Below, piece by piece: positions 21,323-29,653 of a stretch of DNA of 32,725 bases. The notes beneath the pieces were generated by a model. The model was not told the DNA's origin. It worked only from the letters and a program-made list of their open reading frames with translations, and did no database searches. Within the stretch, counting starts at the first letter, position 1. Every line of letters begins with the position of its first letter. This DNA comes from Lachnospiraceae bacterium (GTDB taxonomy: Bacteria > Bacillota > Clostridia > Lachnospirales > Lachnospiraceae): assembly GCA_016284355.1 (NCBI GenBank), contig JAEEOQ010000038.1, forward strand, positions 1 to 32,725, given 5' to 3'. Both the position numbers and the translations under genes were made by a program.

Positions 21323-24259
21323 TCATCCTTTCATGCCTTCAATGGATTGGCGGTTTTTGCTCTTTTTTAATATCAGGGTGTATCCGCCCATAAATGCCAG
21401 CATACCTATGCCAAATATGGAAAGCCCGAGGCCGCTTCCTAAGGAAAGTAAAAATCCGTACGCCACCGGCCCTGCTGTAGAGCCGACACTTTCAAATACC
21501 GTATATACTTCCATGGCCCTTGCCTCTCCGAATTTGGAAGAAGCCGGCAGTGCTCCAAAGAAGGTATACATACATCCATAGCAAAAGGATGTGGCAAGGG
21601 ATAAAAGCACCATGCCGAAAAATGCCATGATCACCGTCGGCATTATCACATTAAGCAAAAGCGCTTCTGCCATAAGGAAAACGGCAAGACATATACCGCC
21701 AAACAGCCCGATATGCTTTATTATAAACCTTGTAAGTGCAGGCCCGAGGTATAAGAATATCAGACCGCATATAAGGTAAAACCGGCTTATATTTACTTCG
21801 CTTACATTGTATTCGCCTGCCCTAAGAGGCAGATAATACTCTCTATAGGCAAGTGACATCATAAACGGCAAAAGAATAAGGAAAAAGTAGAAGGTAACTG
21901 GAGCACTGCCCATAAATTCTCTTATGCCGCTCTTTTTTTCCTGTTTTGTTGTTTCTAAAGTCTTCGTCTCTACAACTTCCACCTTCTTTTCTCTTACTGA
22001 GAAAGCTACCGCAAATGCGATAAGAAGAAGGATCGCACCAACACCGTATACAAGTCTCCATCCGCCGAGAGATAAAAATACGGATGAAAGACCGGCGCCT
22101 ATGGTTACGCCTGAAAGGCTTCCTGCTGAGATCTCGGTAAAGGCCGCTGCAGAAGACTCTTCGCTCTTGCCCTTTGCCGCTATAGCGTAGCAGTTTACAT
22201 AAACAGTACCCATTCCTGCTCCTATCATCATCTTGCCAAGCAGGATACCCGCATAATTACCTGTAAGAAGGCAGGTAAGACAACCTGCGCCCTGCACTAA
22301 AAGCCCAAATCCCATAACCCTTGCCGGACCGTGCTTTTCTCCCACTGTTCCCATAAAGCTTGAGAAAAGGGCAAGGCAAAGAAGCTGGGCCGAAAGAGGA
22401 AGCGCTATGGCCACAGAATTTGGTATAGGAAGGCCGCCCATATATACCTTTTCGCAAAGCAGAGCCACAAATGCATCCTGAATGGAATCTGCCGCATTTG
22501 TAAAGAATATAAGGGTACGAAGAGGAGTAATATTCGTAATATCGCTTCTTTCCTCCCCGCTAAGCTTTTGCCTCTTTTCCATAAAGGAAAGAAGAAAAAC
22601 TCCCTCAAGGATAAGCATCATAACTACTGCTGTAGTACAAAAAACATTAAAGACAGTGTTAAATACCGCCCTCTGTCTTTCTTTATTTATAAGGCTCATA
22701 TCAAGGCTTACTTCAAGCAGAGCCGCCACTTTACCGTTTTCATAGATCGGTTCTATTATATTTAAAAATGTGCCAAGAGTAGTCTTTGTGCTAAGGGCAT
22801 AAATACTGCCTGTGGCATAGCAGCGCAAAAAATAGTCTTTTTCTCTGTTGCCAAGAGGCTCTCCGCACATAACGTCATCACTGCTGTTAAGTACGTAATT
22901 TATCTTACCCTTTGATACCGTATAAATGGCATATTCATAGTTCTTACCTTCTACTCTGGCTTTCTTAGTCATCTCATCAAGAGGTTCCCTTAAAGCCTTA
23001 TATGCCGACGAGCCATAAAAATGCTCATCAAAATTTTCGCTTATCAGCGCAGCATCTGTTCTTCCTCCAAGAATATCTGCATATAGCTTAATACTGTCTA
23101 TAAGAGTTGCCTGTTCTTTGTCAAAATGCTCTGACATAAGTGAATATGCCACAAAGAAAGCCACCGCGATCACGGCAGATACAACTATGATTATCCTTAT
23201 GGAATTCTCGCTGTTTAAAGCCTTTTTGGTACTTTTAAAAATGATCCTTAAGTAAAAGAAAATGCAAAGAATACCCGTGACAGCAACAAGCCAAAGGAGC
23301 AGTGTCTTAAAAAAACCTGCATATTTTATGCTGCTTATATAATTTTCTTTTCCGCCCTCTAAAATGTAAAATCCGCTCGCGCCTACAGCTATAAGCTTTT
23401 TACCGCTTTCGTCAGTTTCAATAAATACCGGTTTTTCATCTGCCGCCACAAGAGTTTTTACCCCGTAGCTGTTTTTAAGATTCATGGAATAGATCTTGTT
23501 TTCATAAAGCTCCGAAAAGTAAAGGTATTCTCCCTTTATCGCTACCCTGTTTGGCATAATGTGGTCGTTATAGACCTCAAGATTGTTCCATTTGCCGCTT
23601 TCAGGGTCATAGACCCTCAAATAACCTCTTTTTACGGCTATAGCCACGGCTCCGCTGTCAAGGTCTATACCTGCATCATTTATCTTATCGCCTACATAAT
23701 AGCGGTTTAAGAGCTTAGGCCAGGGCACGTTCTTATTTATCACATAACTTTCAAGACCGTAATCAACACTTATCAAAAAGTAGATATTTCCGTTTTTTAC
23801 CTGAATGTCAAATATCTCATTGCTGCTATCTACATCGGTGAGATCGTTTCTCTTTTCAAAATAAACATTGACCTTCTTGTCTGTTATGGTAAGCAGCCTT
23901 TTTGTTTCTATGTTGTTATTGTTTTCGTCATACTTTGTATCTGCCACATATAAGATGCCGTCAGCATAAAGAGCCCAGTCAGCGTAATAAAAACTGTTTT
24001 CACTCTCGCCCTTATATTCCTTTATAAGTCGCATTTTCTCATCAAGTATCTTTATGCTGCTTCTGCTGTCATCTATAAGCACCGTTTTCCCGTCTTTTGA
24101 AAAAGAAGCCGCGGAAGCCGTATGCAGATCGTAACGGGCTTTCATGAAAAGCTGATCCTTAAAAAAGACCATCACTACCATAGCCCCAAGTACAAAAAAA
24201 CCGGGGATCAGATTTAAAAAAAGTGATCTGTTCTTCTTTTTCTTCTGGTCTTTTTCCAT
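21323..24259 (-). CDS. Beta-propeller / Cache / MFS fusion membrane protein
   Basis: A 978-residue protein, far larger than the ~400 residues of ordinary MFS carriers. Order: basic N-terminus and span 1 (about 18-34); a beta-rich, propeller-like region (45-305) with repeats such as FSKDGKTVLIDD, LYADGILYVAD and IKGEYLYFSE; span 2 (316-340); span 3 (355-374); a Cache-like sensor domain (375-530); span 4 (535-558); then an MFS transporter (575-965) of about twelve spans with GVTIGAGLSSVFLSLGGWRL and GFLLSLGSGLGLSIFG. The propeller and Cache regions should be outside the cell. A signal-gated exporter or a sensor using an MFS scaffold are both possible. It starts 23 bases after the PP2C gene. Confidence 0.8.
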   Translation of the reverse strand: MEKDQKKKKNRSLFLNLIPGFFVLGAMVVMVFFKDQLFMKARYDLHTASAASFSKDGKTVLIDDSRSSIKILDEKMRLIKEYKGESENSFYYADWALYADGILYVADTKYDENNNNIETKRLLTITDKKVNVYFEKRNDLTDVDSSNEIFDIQVKNGNIYFLISVDYGLESYVINKNVPWPKLLNRYYVGDKINDAGIDLDSGAVAIAVKRGYLRVYDPESGKWNNLEVYNDHIMPNRVAIKGEYLYFSELYENKIYSMNLKNSYGVKTLVAADEKPVFIETDESGKKLIAVGASGFYILEGGKENYISSIKYAGFFKTLLLWLVAVTGILCIFFYLRIIFKSTKKALNSENSIRIIIVVSAVIAVAFFVAYSLMSEHFDKEQATLIDSIKLYADILGGRTDAALISENFDEHFYGSSAYKALREPLDEMTKKARVEGKNYEYAIYTVSKGKINYVLNSSDDVMCGEPLGNREKDYFLRCYATGSIYALSTKTTLGTFLNIIEPIYENGKVAALLEVSLDMSLINKERQRAVFNTVFNVFCTTAVVMMLILEGVFLLSFMEKRQKLSGEERSDITNITPLRTLIFFTNAADSIQDAFVALLCEKVYMGGLPIPNSVAIALPLSAQLLCLALFSSFMGTVGEKHGPARVMGFGLLVQGAGCLTCLLTGNYAGILLGKMMIGAGMGTVYVNCYAIAAKGKSEESSAAAFTEISAGSLSGVTIGAGLSSVFLSLGGWRLVYGVGAILLLIAFAVAFSVREKKVEVVETKTLETTKQEKKSGIREFMGSAPVTFYFFLILLPFMMSLAYREYYLPLRAGEYNVSEVNISRFYLICGLIFLYLGPALTRFIIKHIGLFGGICLAVFLMAEALLLNVIMPTVIMAFFGMVLLSLATSFCYGCMYTFFGALPASSKFGEARAMEVYTVFESVGSTAGPVAYGFLLSLGSGLGLSIFGIGMLAFMGGYTLILKKSKNRQSIEGMKG

Positions 24260-24282
24260 GTCAAACCGCCTTGTAAGCCTTT

Positions 24283-25878
24283 TTACAGTATCTTTATCGC
24301 AAGCATGGTAAGGTCGTCAAACTGCATAGCCTCGCCCACAAATTCATCTACCGAATCCTTCATGTTTGAAAGGAGCTTCTTTGGAAGGGCCTCAGGTTCT
24401 TTGTTAAGCGCTTCAAGTATCCTGTCCGTTCCAAACTGCTCATCATTTGTGTTCATAGCTTCAGCCACGCCGTCGGTGTATACAAAAAGGGAGCTTCCCT
24501 TCTCAAGTTCAAATTCATAGTCCGTATATTTTGAGCCTTCTATACCGCCCACAACAAAGCCGTGTTTATCTTTAAGGATCTCAAACTTTCCGTCTCCGTG
24601 CTTTATAAACGGATACTCATGACCTGCATTTGCCGCCACAACCTTGCCTGTGGAAATAGTAAGGATACCAAACCACACGGTAACAAACATGTCCTCTTCG
24701 TTGTTCTTGCAGATCTGGTTGTTTGCCATCTCAAGAACACCTGCAGGTGAAGTGGCACCAAGCATAGCGTAGTTTGCTATAAGGATCTTTGACATCATCA
24801 TAAATAATGCAGCAGGAACGCCCTTACCTGAAACATCAGCTATTACCATACCAAGGTGATCGTTATCAAGCAGGAAGAAATCATAGAAATCTCCGCCTAC
24901 CTCTTTTGCAGGGGTCATGGTAGCGTAAATATCAAATTCTTTTCGCTCAGGGAATGCAGGGAAAAGATTTGGGAGCATATTTGCCTGGATCTTTGTGGCA
25001 AGTTCAAGCTCTGCCCCGATCCTCTCTTTTTCCTTTGTTACGTCTGCAAAGTTTTTGATGTAAGTATCAAGTTCCTTTGTCATAACGGAAAAAGCATCTG
25101 CAATAGCCTCTATCTCATCACCCGTATGTATATCAAGATTAAACCCTGAAAGATTTTCCATATTCTCAGACACAAGGCCCGACACTGCAAGCTGGAGCTT
25201 TTTAAGCGGCCCTACAAGATGTCTTCTTGTGTAAAGGTAATAGATGAGCATACATATAAGAAATACGCCAACTATTATGGAAAGGATAAGCACGATAAAG
25301 CTGTTTATCTGGCTGTTTATCTTTTCCATGGAAATATCAACGGAAGAAAGTGCCGCAGGGTTCCCCTTAGAGTCAAGGATCGGAACATACGCAGATGCAA
25401 GATAGCCATACTCTTTGGAATTAGTAATGAGTATGGTTTCTTCGCCCACATTTTTAAAGGCATTCATCATTACTTCCTTACCGTCGTCGTAGTAAAGATC
25501 CGTATCGCCAAGGTCGCAGACGCCCTCTTCTCCTTCTACTCCCGCATCCCAGATATAAAACTGGTTCTCTTCATAAGGGATAACAACGTAAAAATAATCA
25601 AAGCCTTCTCTTTGCTTCATAAGAAGGAGCATCAGTCTTATTTTTTCATAGTATTCGTCCTTTATTTCAGTAGAAGCATATCTTTCAATGCTATCGCCGT
25701 CTATAAGGCCTGCCGCGATAGCTGCCGCGTTAAAGGCTTTTTCAGAGTATTCTTTTTCCATACGGCTTCTGTAGACCGTAGATATAACAGGCAGTAAGAC
25801 TGCTGCCATAATGATCGATACAACGGCAAGAGCCAGCATATGTTTTTTGTTGATACTCTTATACTTCTTTTCTGCCAT
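24283..25878 (-). CDS. Membrane PP2C/SpoIIE-type serine phosphatase with Cache and HAMP domains (RsbU-like)
   Basis: A 531-residue phosphatase: span 1 (about 14-34), extracellular Cache-like domain (40-190), span 2 (about 192-216), HAMP (217-270), a short coiled linker with ELATKIQANMLP, then PP2C_SIG. Metal-binding residues are in EVGGDFYDFF, IADVSGKGVPAALFM, YTDGVAEAMN and DDLTMLAIK, all intact. Such proteins dephosphorylate STAS anti-sigma antagonists when an external signal is sensed. GGAAGGAG lies 11 bases before the ATG. Gene order places it directly before the MFS fusion, whose Cache region looks similar, and four genes before the RsbW-like kinase. Confidence 0.92.
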   Translation of the reverse strand: MAEKKYKSINKKHMLALAVVSIIMAAVLLPVISTVYRSRMEKEYSEKAFNAAAIAAGLIDGDSIERYASTEIKDEYYEKIRLMLLLMKQREGFDYFYVVIPYEENQFYIWDAGVEGEEGVCDLGDTDLYYDDGKEVMMNAFKNVGEETILITNSKEYGYLASAYVPILDSKGNPAALSSVDISMEKINSQINSFIVLILSIIVGVFLICMLIYYLYTRRHLVGPLKKLQLAVSGLVSENMENLSGFNLDIHTGDEIEAIADAFSVMTKELDTYIKNFADVTKEKERIGAELELATKIQANMLPNLFPAFPERKEFDIYATMTPAKEVGGDFYDFFLLDNDHLGMVIADVSGKGVPAALFMMMSKILIANYAMLGATSPAGVLEMANNQICKNNEEDMFVTVWFGILTISTGKVVAANAGHEYPFIKHGDGKFEILKDKHGFVVGGIEGSKYTDYEFELEKGSSLFVYTDGVAEAMNTNDEQFGTDRILEALNKEPEALPKKLLSNMKDSVDEFVGEAMQFDDLTMLAIKIL

Positions 25879-25943
25879 TTGAAATAATTCTCCTTCCGGT
25901 AGTTCACTCCGTAAAGCATTCCAAAGTGTGCACTAAAAAGGTC

Positions 25944-27986
25944 CTATTTAGCCGCAGCTTTCGGAGGTTCCATCTTCTTTTGTTTTTCTGCCTGTTTAGC
26001 CTGCTTTCTCTGCTGTTTTGTCATATTCTTCTCTATGAGGGCTCTGTTAAACTTTTTAGCTTCTCTTGTTACAGCCTTTGGATTTTCTGCAAGTATCTTG
26101 CAGTTTGCAGGGGTCAGCTTGCTGTCGGGGAATGATTTTTTAAATTCCTTTGATTCCGCTATGGTTTTGACAGCTGTCTCATATTCCTTCGGATTCTTTG
26201 CAAGAAGGCTCTTGAGTTTTTCCTGACCCGGCTGTTTTAAGCGCTCTTCTAAGATCTTTGCAGCGATAGCTTTTCTTGCCTGTTTCATCTCACGTCTTGT
26301 TAGAGTCTGTTTATCACCAAGGGATTTAAGCTTTTCATCAGCCTTAAGAGATGCCTTTGCCCCCATCTTCACAAGTCTGTCACCGGACCTTAAGTTTCTC
26401 TTATGAGCCTCAACTCTTCTTTCATTGATCTCTTTTTGAGCCTCTGCTTCCGCAAGTTTTTCTTTTTTCTCTGCTATCTCGATCTTCTGCAGACGTATAT
26501 CAAGGTTCTTTTTGGCTTTTTCCATAGACTGAACACGTTTCTTTGTCTTTGGATTTTTGTCAAGATCCTTGTCTGCAGTACGTTTAAGGTATGCATCAAT
26601 CTTCTTTTTTGCATCCTGAATGTCTTTTTTCTGAGCTTCTCTCTCCTCAGGAGTTATGCTGCCATCAAGCTCTTTTTTCTGGTATCTTTGCCAGTTAACA
26701 TAGGTTTTATCGTAAGCCGCCTGAGCATTATTAAAGGCCCTGCTTCCGTTATGAACGCCTTTCTGTGCCTCTCTGATCTCTTTAGAGATATCCTTTGTCT
26801 CTTTTGTGATCTCCTCTTCTTTTACGGCTTCTGCTTCTTTTTCAAGCTCATCTTTGCGCTTTTTTAGACTAATCTTTGTAGCAGCAACATCATTTTTAAC
26901 CTTTTGCATCACCCGGATCCTTGACCGGGTTTTTGGCGAAAGTTCCAATTCTTTGGATTTTTTGTCAAAGTACTTGTCAGAAGCTTTATCTAACCGATCA
27001 TTAAGGTCCTCAAGTTCCTTAATGTCGTCCGCTGTCATCCGATAGCTTTTTCCTTTTTCTTTGATGATCAGAAGTTTTTCCTCTTTTTTCCTAAGAAGCC
27101 CTTTTACCTCCCTGTACTCAGCGCTGCCACGCACAACTCCCTCATCTGCCGCTTCTGCCTGCTTTCTGACAACAGAAGTATCCTCATACATAAGTGCATG
27201 ATTTCTGTCTGCTTGTTTGCTCTCGTTGACCTTTTCCCAATCAGCAAGCTTTTTTTCCTGCATATCAAGGCTTTCTTTAAATCTATCAACTGCATTGATA
27301 CGCCTTTCGGTCTTATCGGCAACCTTTGTTTTACCATCTTTTGTAGACAGATATGCATCTGCCTTTTCTCTTGCCGCTCTTATGTTTGACTTTAGGTCTG
27401 CTATTTCGCCCGGAGTCGGAATATAGTCCTTTTTATTTTTGGTAATGTCATCCCATTTTCTGTCAAGTTTAGAGGCCTCTGTCTTTACTGCAGCATATTC
27501 ACTGCTTCCCATATGCACGCCTTCTTCGGCAGCTTCAAGACCTTTACTTGCCTTTATTCGTTCAGATTTAACCTTTTCATCTGCAGGAACAGGGCGCTCT
27601 TTACCGCGCTCAGCCGCCAGATCTCCCCACTTTTCTATAGCATCGTCAATGACTTCTTTACCATCGGTTGCCGCCTCAAGGCGGTACTGTGATGTTGCTG
27701 AAAGATTTGACTTTTCTGCTTCCGCATTCTTTTTATCTATATAGTTTTCAGTCTTTTCAGATGCATTCTCAAGCTTATTGCTTACATCTTCAAGCTCGTG
27801 ATCCGTTACGGTATATTGAGGGTCTGCCTCAACCTTTTTTTGTATCTTGTCAAGTGACGTTAAGACATCTTCGTAGGATTTTAAGGTTTCCTTATACTCC
27901 TTGCTGCCCATCAATACGCCCACGTTTTCTTCCTGCAGCGCCTCATAGGCTTCTTTTACATCAGAATATAATTTGTTATAATCCAT
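25944..27986 (-). CDS. Repeat-built coiled-coil protein, unknown function
   Basis: Not recognised as any named family. The protein is about 680 residues, very rich in Lys, Glu, Asp and Ala, without signal peptide or membrane span, and mostly helical. It holds four clear repeats: a G-V-x-x-GS-x-x-Y/F motif (NVGVLMGSKEY, EEGVHMGSSEY, DEGVVRGSAEY, QKGVHNGSRAF) at about residues 24-34, 157-167, 284-294 and 411-421, spaced 133, 127 and 127, each followed by helices and a KTxxRI-type block. A degenerate fifth unit may start near 535. The tail is very basic (MTKQQRKQAKQAEKQKK). ATG at 27986 is preferred, with AAAAGGTGAG upstream, over GTG at 27995. It lies 18 bases after the 217-residue gene. Confidence 0.82.
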   Translation of the reverse strand: MDYNKLYSDVKEAYEALQEENVGVLMGSKEYKETLKSYEDVLTSLDKIQKKVEADPQYTVTDHELEDVSNKLENASEKTENYIDKKNAEAEKSNLSATSQYRLEAATDGKEVIDDAIEKWGDLAAERGKERPVPADEKVKSERIKASKGLEAAEEGVHMGSSEYAAVKTEASKLDRKWDDITKNKKDYIPTPGEIADLKSNIRAAREKADAYLSTKDGKTKVADKTERRINAVDRFKESLDMQEKKLADWEKVNESKQADRNHALMYEDTSVVRKQAEAADEGVVRGSAEYREVKGLLRKKEEKLLIIKEKGKSYRMTADDIKELEDLNDRLDKASDKYFDKKSKELELSPKTRSRIRVMQKVKNDVAATKISLKKRKDELEKEAEAVKEEEITKETKDISKEIREAQKGVHNGSRAFNNAQAAYDKTYVNWQRYQKKELDGSITPEEREAQKKDIQDAKKKIDAYLKRTADKDLDKNPKTKKRVQSMEKAKKNLDIRLQKIEIAEKKEKLAEAEAQKEINERRVEAHKRNLRSGDRLVKMGAKASLKADEKLKSLGDKQTLTRREMKQARKAIAAKILEERLKQPGQEKLKSLLAKNPKEYETAVKTIAESKEFKKSFPDSKLTPANCKILAENPKAVTREAKKFNRALIEKNMTKQQRKQAKQAEKQKKMEPPKAAAK

Positions 27987-28004
27987 ATGACTCACCTTTT
28001 ACCT

Positions 28005-28658
28005 TTAAGCCTGATTCTTTGCATCTTCTGTCGTTTCTTTGATATCTTCTTTAACGTCTGCATCGACGTCTTCTTTAACGTCTTCTTTGTTGTCTTCTTT
28101 GACGTCTTCCGTTTTCTTCCCGGCTTTTTTGTTCTGCTTTTTAGCCATTTTCCGGGCTTTCTTTTCTTCTTTTGCCTCTTCCTTTTCTTTCCTTTTCAGG
28201 TCTTTTTCCGTCTCACTTGCAAATCTGCTAAGTTCCTCTGAAAGAGCTGTTTCAAAGGTAAATAAAGCCCTGTATACAGCTATCAGTCCAAACAGGCTTC
28301 TTCCCGAATATGCCGTAGCCGTAAGTTTATCTTTAATGCAGGTATAGGTAAGGATGGTAGGTATGCCAAGAAGGTATGAAATATATACACCTTCTCCGCT
28401 TTCAAGCTCTTTAAGATTAAGCATCCTGCCCATATCCTGCATAGTCTTAAGGCATCTTTCTTCAATATTTTTAGCTTTTTTATTTACATAAAACCAGCGT
28501 CTTTTCTTTAATACACCAAAAAACAGTACGCTGCCAAAACCGTCCCGCAGACCGTTTCGGAATATTACTCTGTTTTGTCCCGAGACTGCAAGTCTCTTTT
28601 CATCCGGCACCAGATCTCCAAGCAGTGCCTGTCTAATTTCTTTTTTCAAGTTGTCCAT
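28005..28658 (-). CDS. Hypothetical protein with charged repeat tail
   Basis: A 217-residue protein of unknown family. The first ~135 residues could be a folded domain: LVPDEKRLAVSGQNRVIFRNGLRDG, WFYVNKKAKNIEERCLKTMQDMGRML and a hydrophobic stretch GVYISYLLGIPTILTYTCI. The rest is low complexity, first Lys/Glu-rich (KRKEKEEAKEEKKARKMAKKQNKK) and then a run of four-residue VKED-like repeats encoded by 12-base DNA repeats at 28041-28110. No signal peptide. It lies between the lipoprotein gene (41 bases) and the coiled-coil repeat gene. A role partnering the latter is only suggested by the shared charged, helical character. Confidence 0.72.
   Translation of the reverse strand: MDNLKKEIRQALLGDLVPDEKRLAVSGQNRVIFRNGLRDGFGSVLFFGVLKKRRWFYVNKKAKNIEERCLKTMQDMGRMLNLKELESGEGVYISYLLGIPTILTYTCIKDKLTATAYSGRSLFGLIAVYRALFTFETALSEELSRFASETEKDLKRKEKEEAKEEKKARKMAKKQNKKAGKKTEDVKEDNKEDVKEDVDADVKEDIKETTEDAKNQA
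28041..28110 (-). repeat. 12-base tandem repeats encoding VKED units
   Basis: On the plus strand the unit GTCTTCTTTRAY recurs about six times with variation (also GTCTGCATCGAC and GATATCTTCTTTAAC). It codes for VKED, NKED, VKED, VDAD, VKED and IKET on the minus strand. The length could vary by slippage without shifting the frame. Confidence 0.75.
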
Positions 28659-28699
28659 CTTATATGCCGGATCCTTTCCCCAAATAATTACGTAATTTA

Positions 28700-29653
28700 T
28701 TAAGACTCTGCTTTATGTGAAACTATACTGAGTTTCTTGTTTGCATCTACCGCTACGTCTATAACGATCTTTTCGCTGCCGTCAGGTGAGACAAAGGTTA
28801 CAGTTGCTTTTCCGCTTGCTTTTCCGCTTATAAGAAAACAGCTTTCGCTGCCGTAAAATCCGCTAAAGGAAACCTCCACTACCTTAACCTTTCCATCTTC
28901 GTCTGTTTCAGGCTCCTCCGCCTCCATGCCGTCATCAGGGTTACTGTCTTTTACAGGCTCATACTCCGAAGAAACCTCGAAAGTCCAAAGATCTTCGCTG
29001 TATGGAAGTCTTAATACGGCGCCTTCCGTATCGTCTTCCCAAAGTTTGTAAGCCACATCGCTGTCACCCTCAAGCACGCCCGCCATCTCAGCTTCTTTTA
29101 CCGGTAAAACCTCAGTCTCAAGTTCATCGCCCTTCTCGTTTTTGGTAACGATAACTCTAAACTGTATCTCAGAGACCTTATCTTTAACGGTATAAAGCTG
29201 CGCGAAAGGATCATAGGAACTTTCAGGCTCCTGCGCCATTTCCGTGTCTTCAGGTGCTTCGGTGTCTTCAGGCTTTTCTGCCACAAAGTCATCTATCTTA
29301 ACATCGGCTTCCAAAGGAGCGTCTTCTACTTCCTTTTCCCTTGTAAATGTGATGACTGCTTCGCCCTCAGCAAGAGGTTTTAAGATAAACGAGGTGATCC
29401 CCTTTTTTTCTTTACCTGACGGCGTTATAGTTATTACTTCTTCCGTATCGCAGGAATAGTTCCAGGAATACTCCTGATCGCCGTAATTTCCGTCAAGTTT
29501 TACAAGGACCTGCCCCTTGTTTTTATCTTCCCAGGAGTAGGGGAAGTTTGTATCTTCCCCTCCCCTGTTAACTTCTTTTTTACCGCAGGCGGCAAAAGCG
29601 AATATCAATAATAAAGTTGTAAAAAACAGTCCGGCAAATTTTGCCTTATTCAT
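28700..29653 (-). CDS. Lipoprotein with two similar beta domains
   Basis: About 317 residues, not matched to a named family. It begins MNKAKFAGLFFTTLLLIFAFAACGKK, a lipoprotein signal with lipobox FAAC. Two similar segments follow: YSWEDKNKGQVLVKLDG...EGEAVITFTRE and YKLWEDDTEGAVLRLPY...SGKATVTFVSPDG, joined by an acidic Pro/Glu/Thr linker (PEDTEAPEDTEMAQEPE). They look like Ig-like or chagasin-like beta sandwiches. The ATG at 29653 overlaps the last codons of the large upstream gene by eight bases, with GGAGAAGAGGAG before it, so translation is coupled. An in-frame extension to 29779 lies inside that upstream gene and is rejected. It probably sits on the membrane surface beside the large secreted protein. 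Confidence 0.82.
   Translation of the reverse strand: MNKAKFAGLFFTTLLLIFAFAACGKKEVNRGGEDTNFPYSWEDKNKGQVLVKLDGNYGDQEYSWNYSCDTEEVITITPSGKEKKGITSFILKPLAEGEAVITFTREKEVEDAPLEADVKIDDFVAEKPEDTEAPEDTEMAQEPESSYDPFAQLYTVKDKVSEIQFRVIVTKNEKGDELETEVLPVKEAEMAGVLEGDSDVAYKLWEDDTEGAVLRLPYSEDLWTFEVSSEYEPVKDSNPDDGMEAEEPETDEDGKVKVVEVSFSGFYGSESCFLISGKASGKATVTFVSPDGSEKIVIDVAVDANKKLSIVSHKAES

Noticed and set aside
25944-27986. SMC-like or phage tape-measure protein
   Set aside because: No Walker A/B ATPase motifs, no hinge and no phage neighbours; the periodic GS-Y units set it apart.
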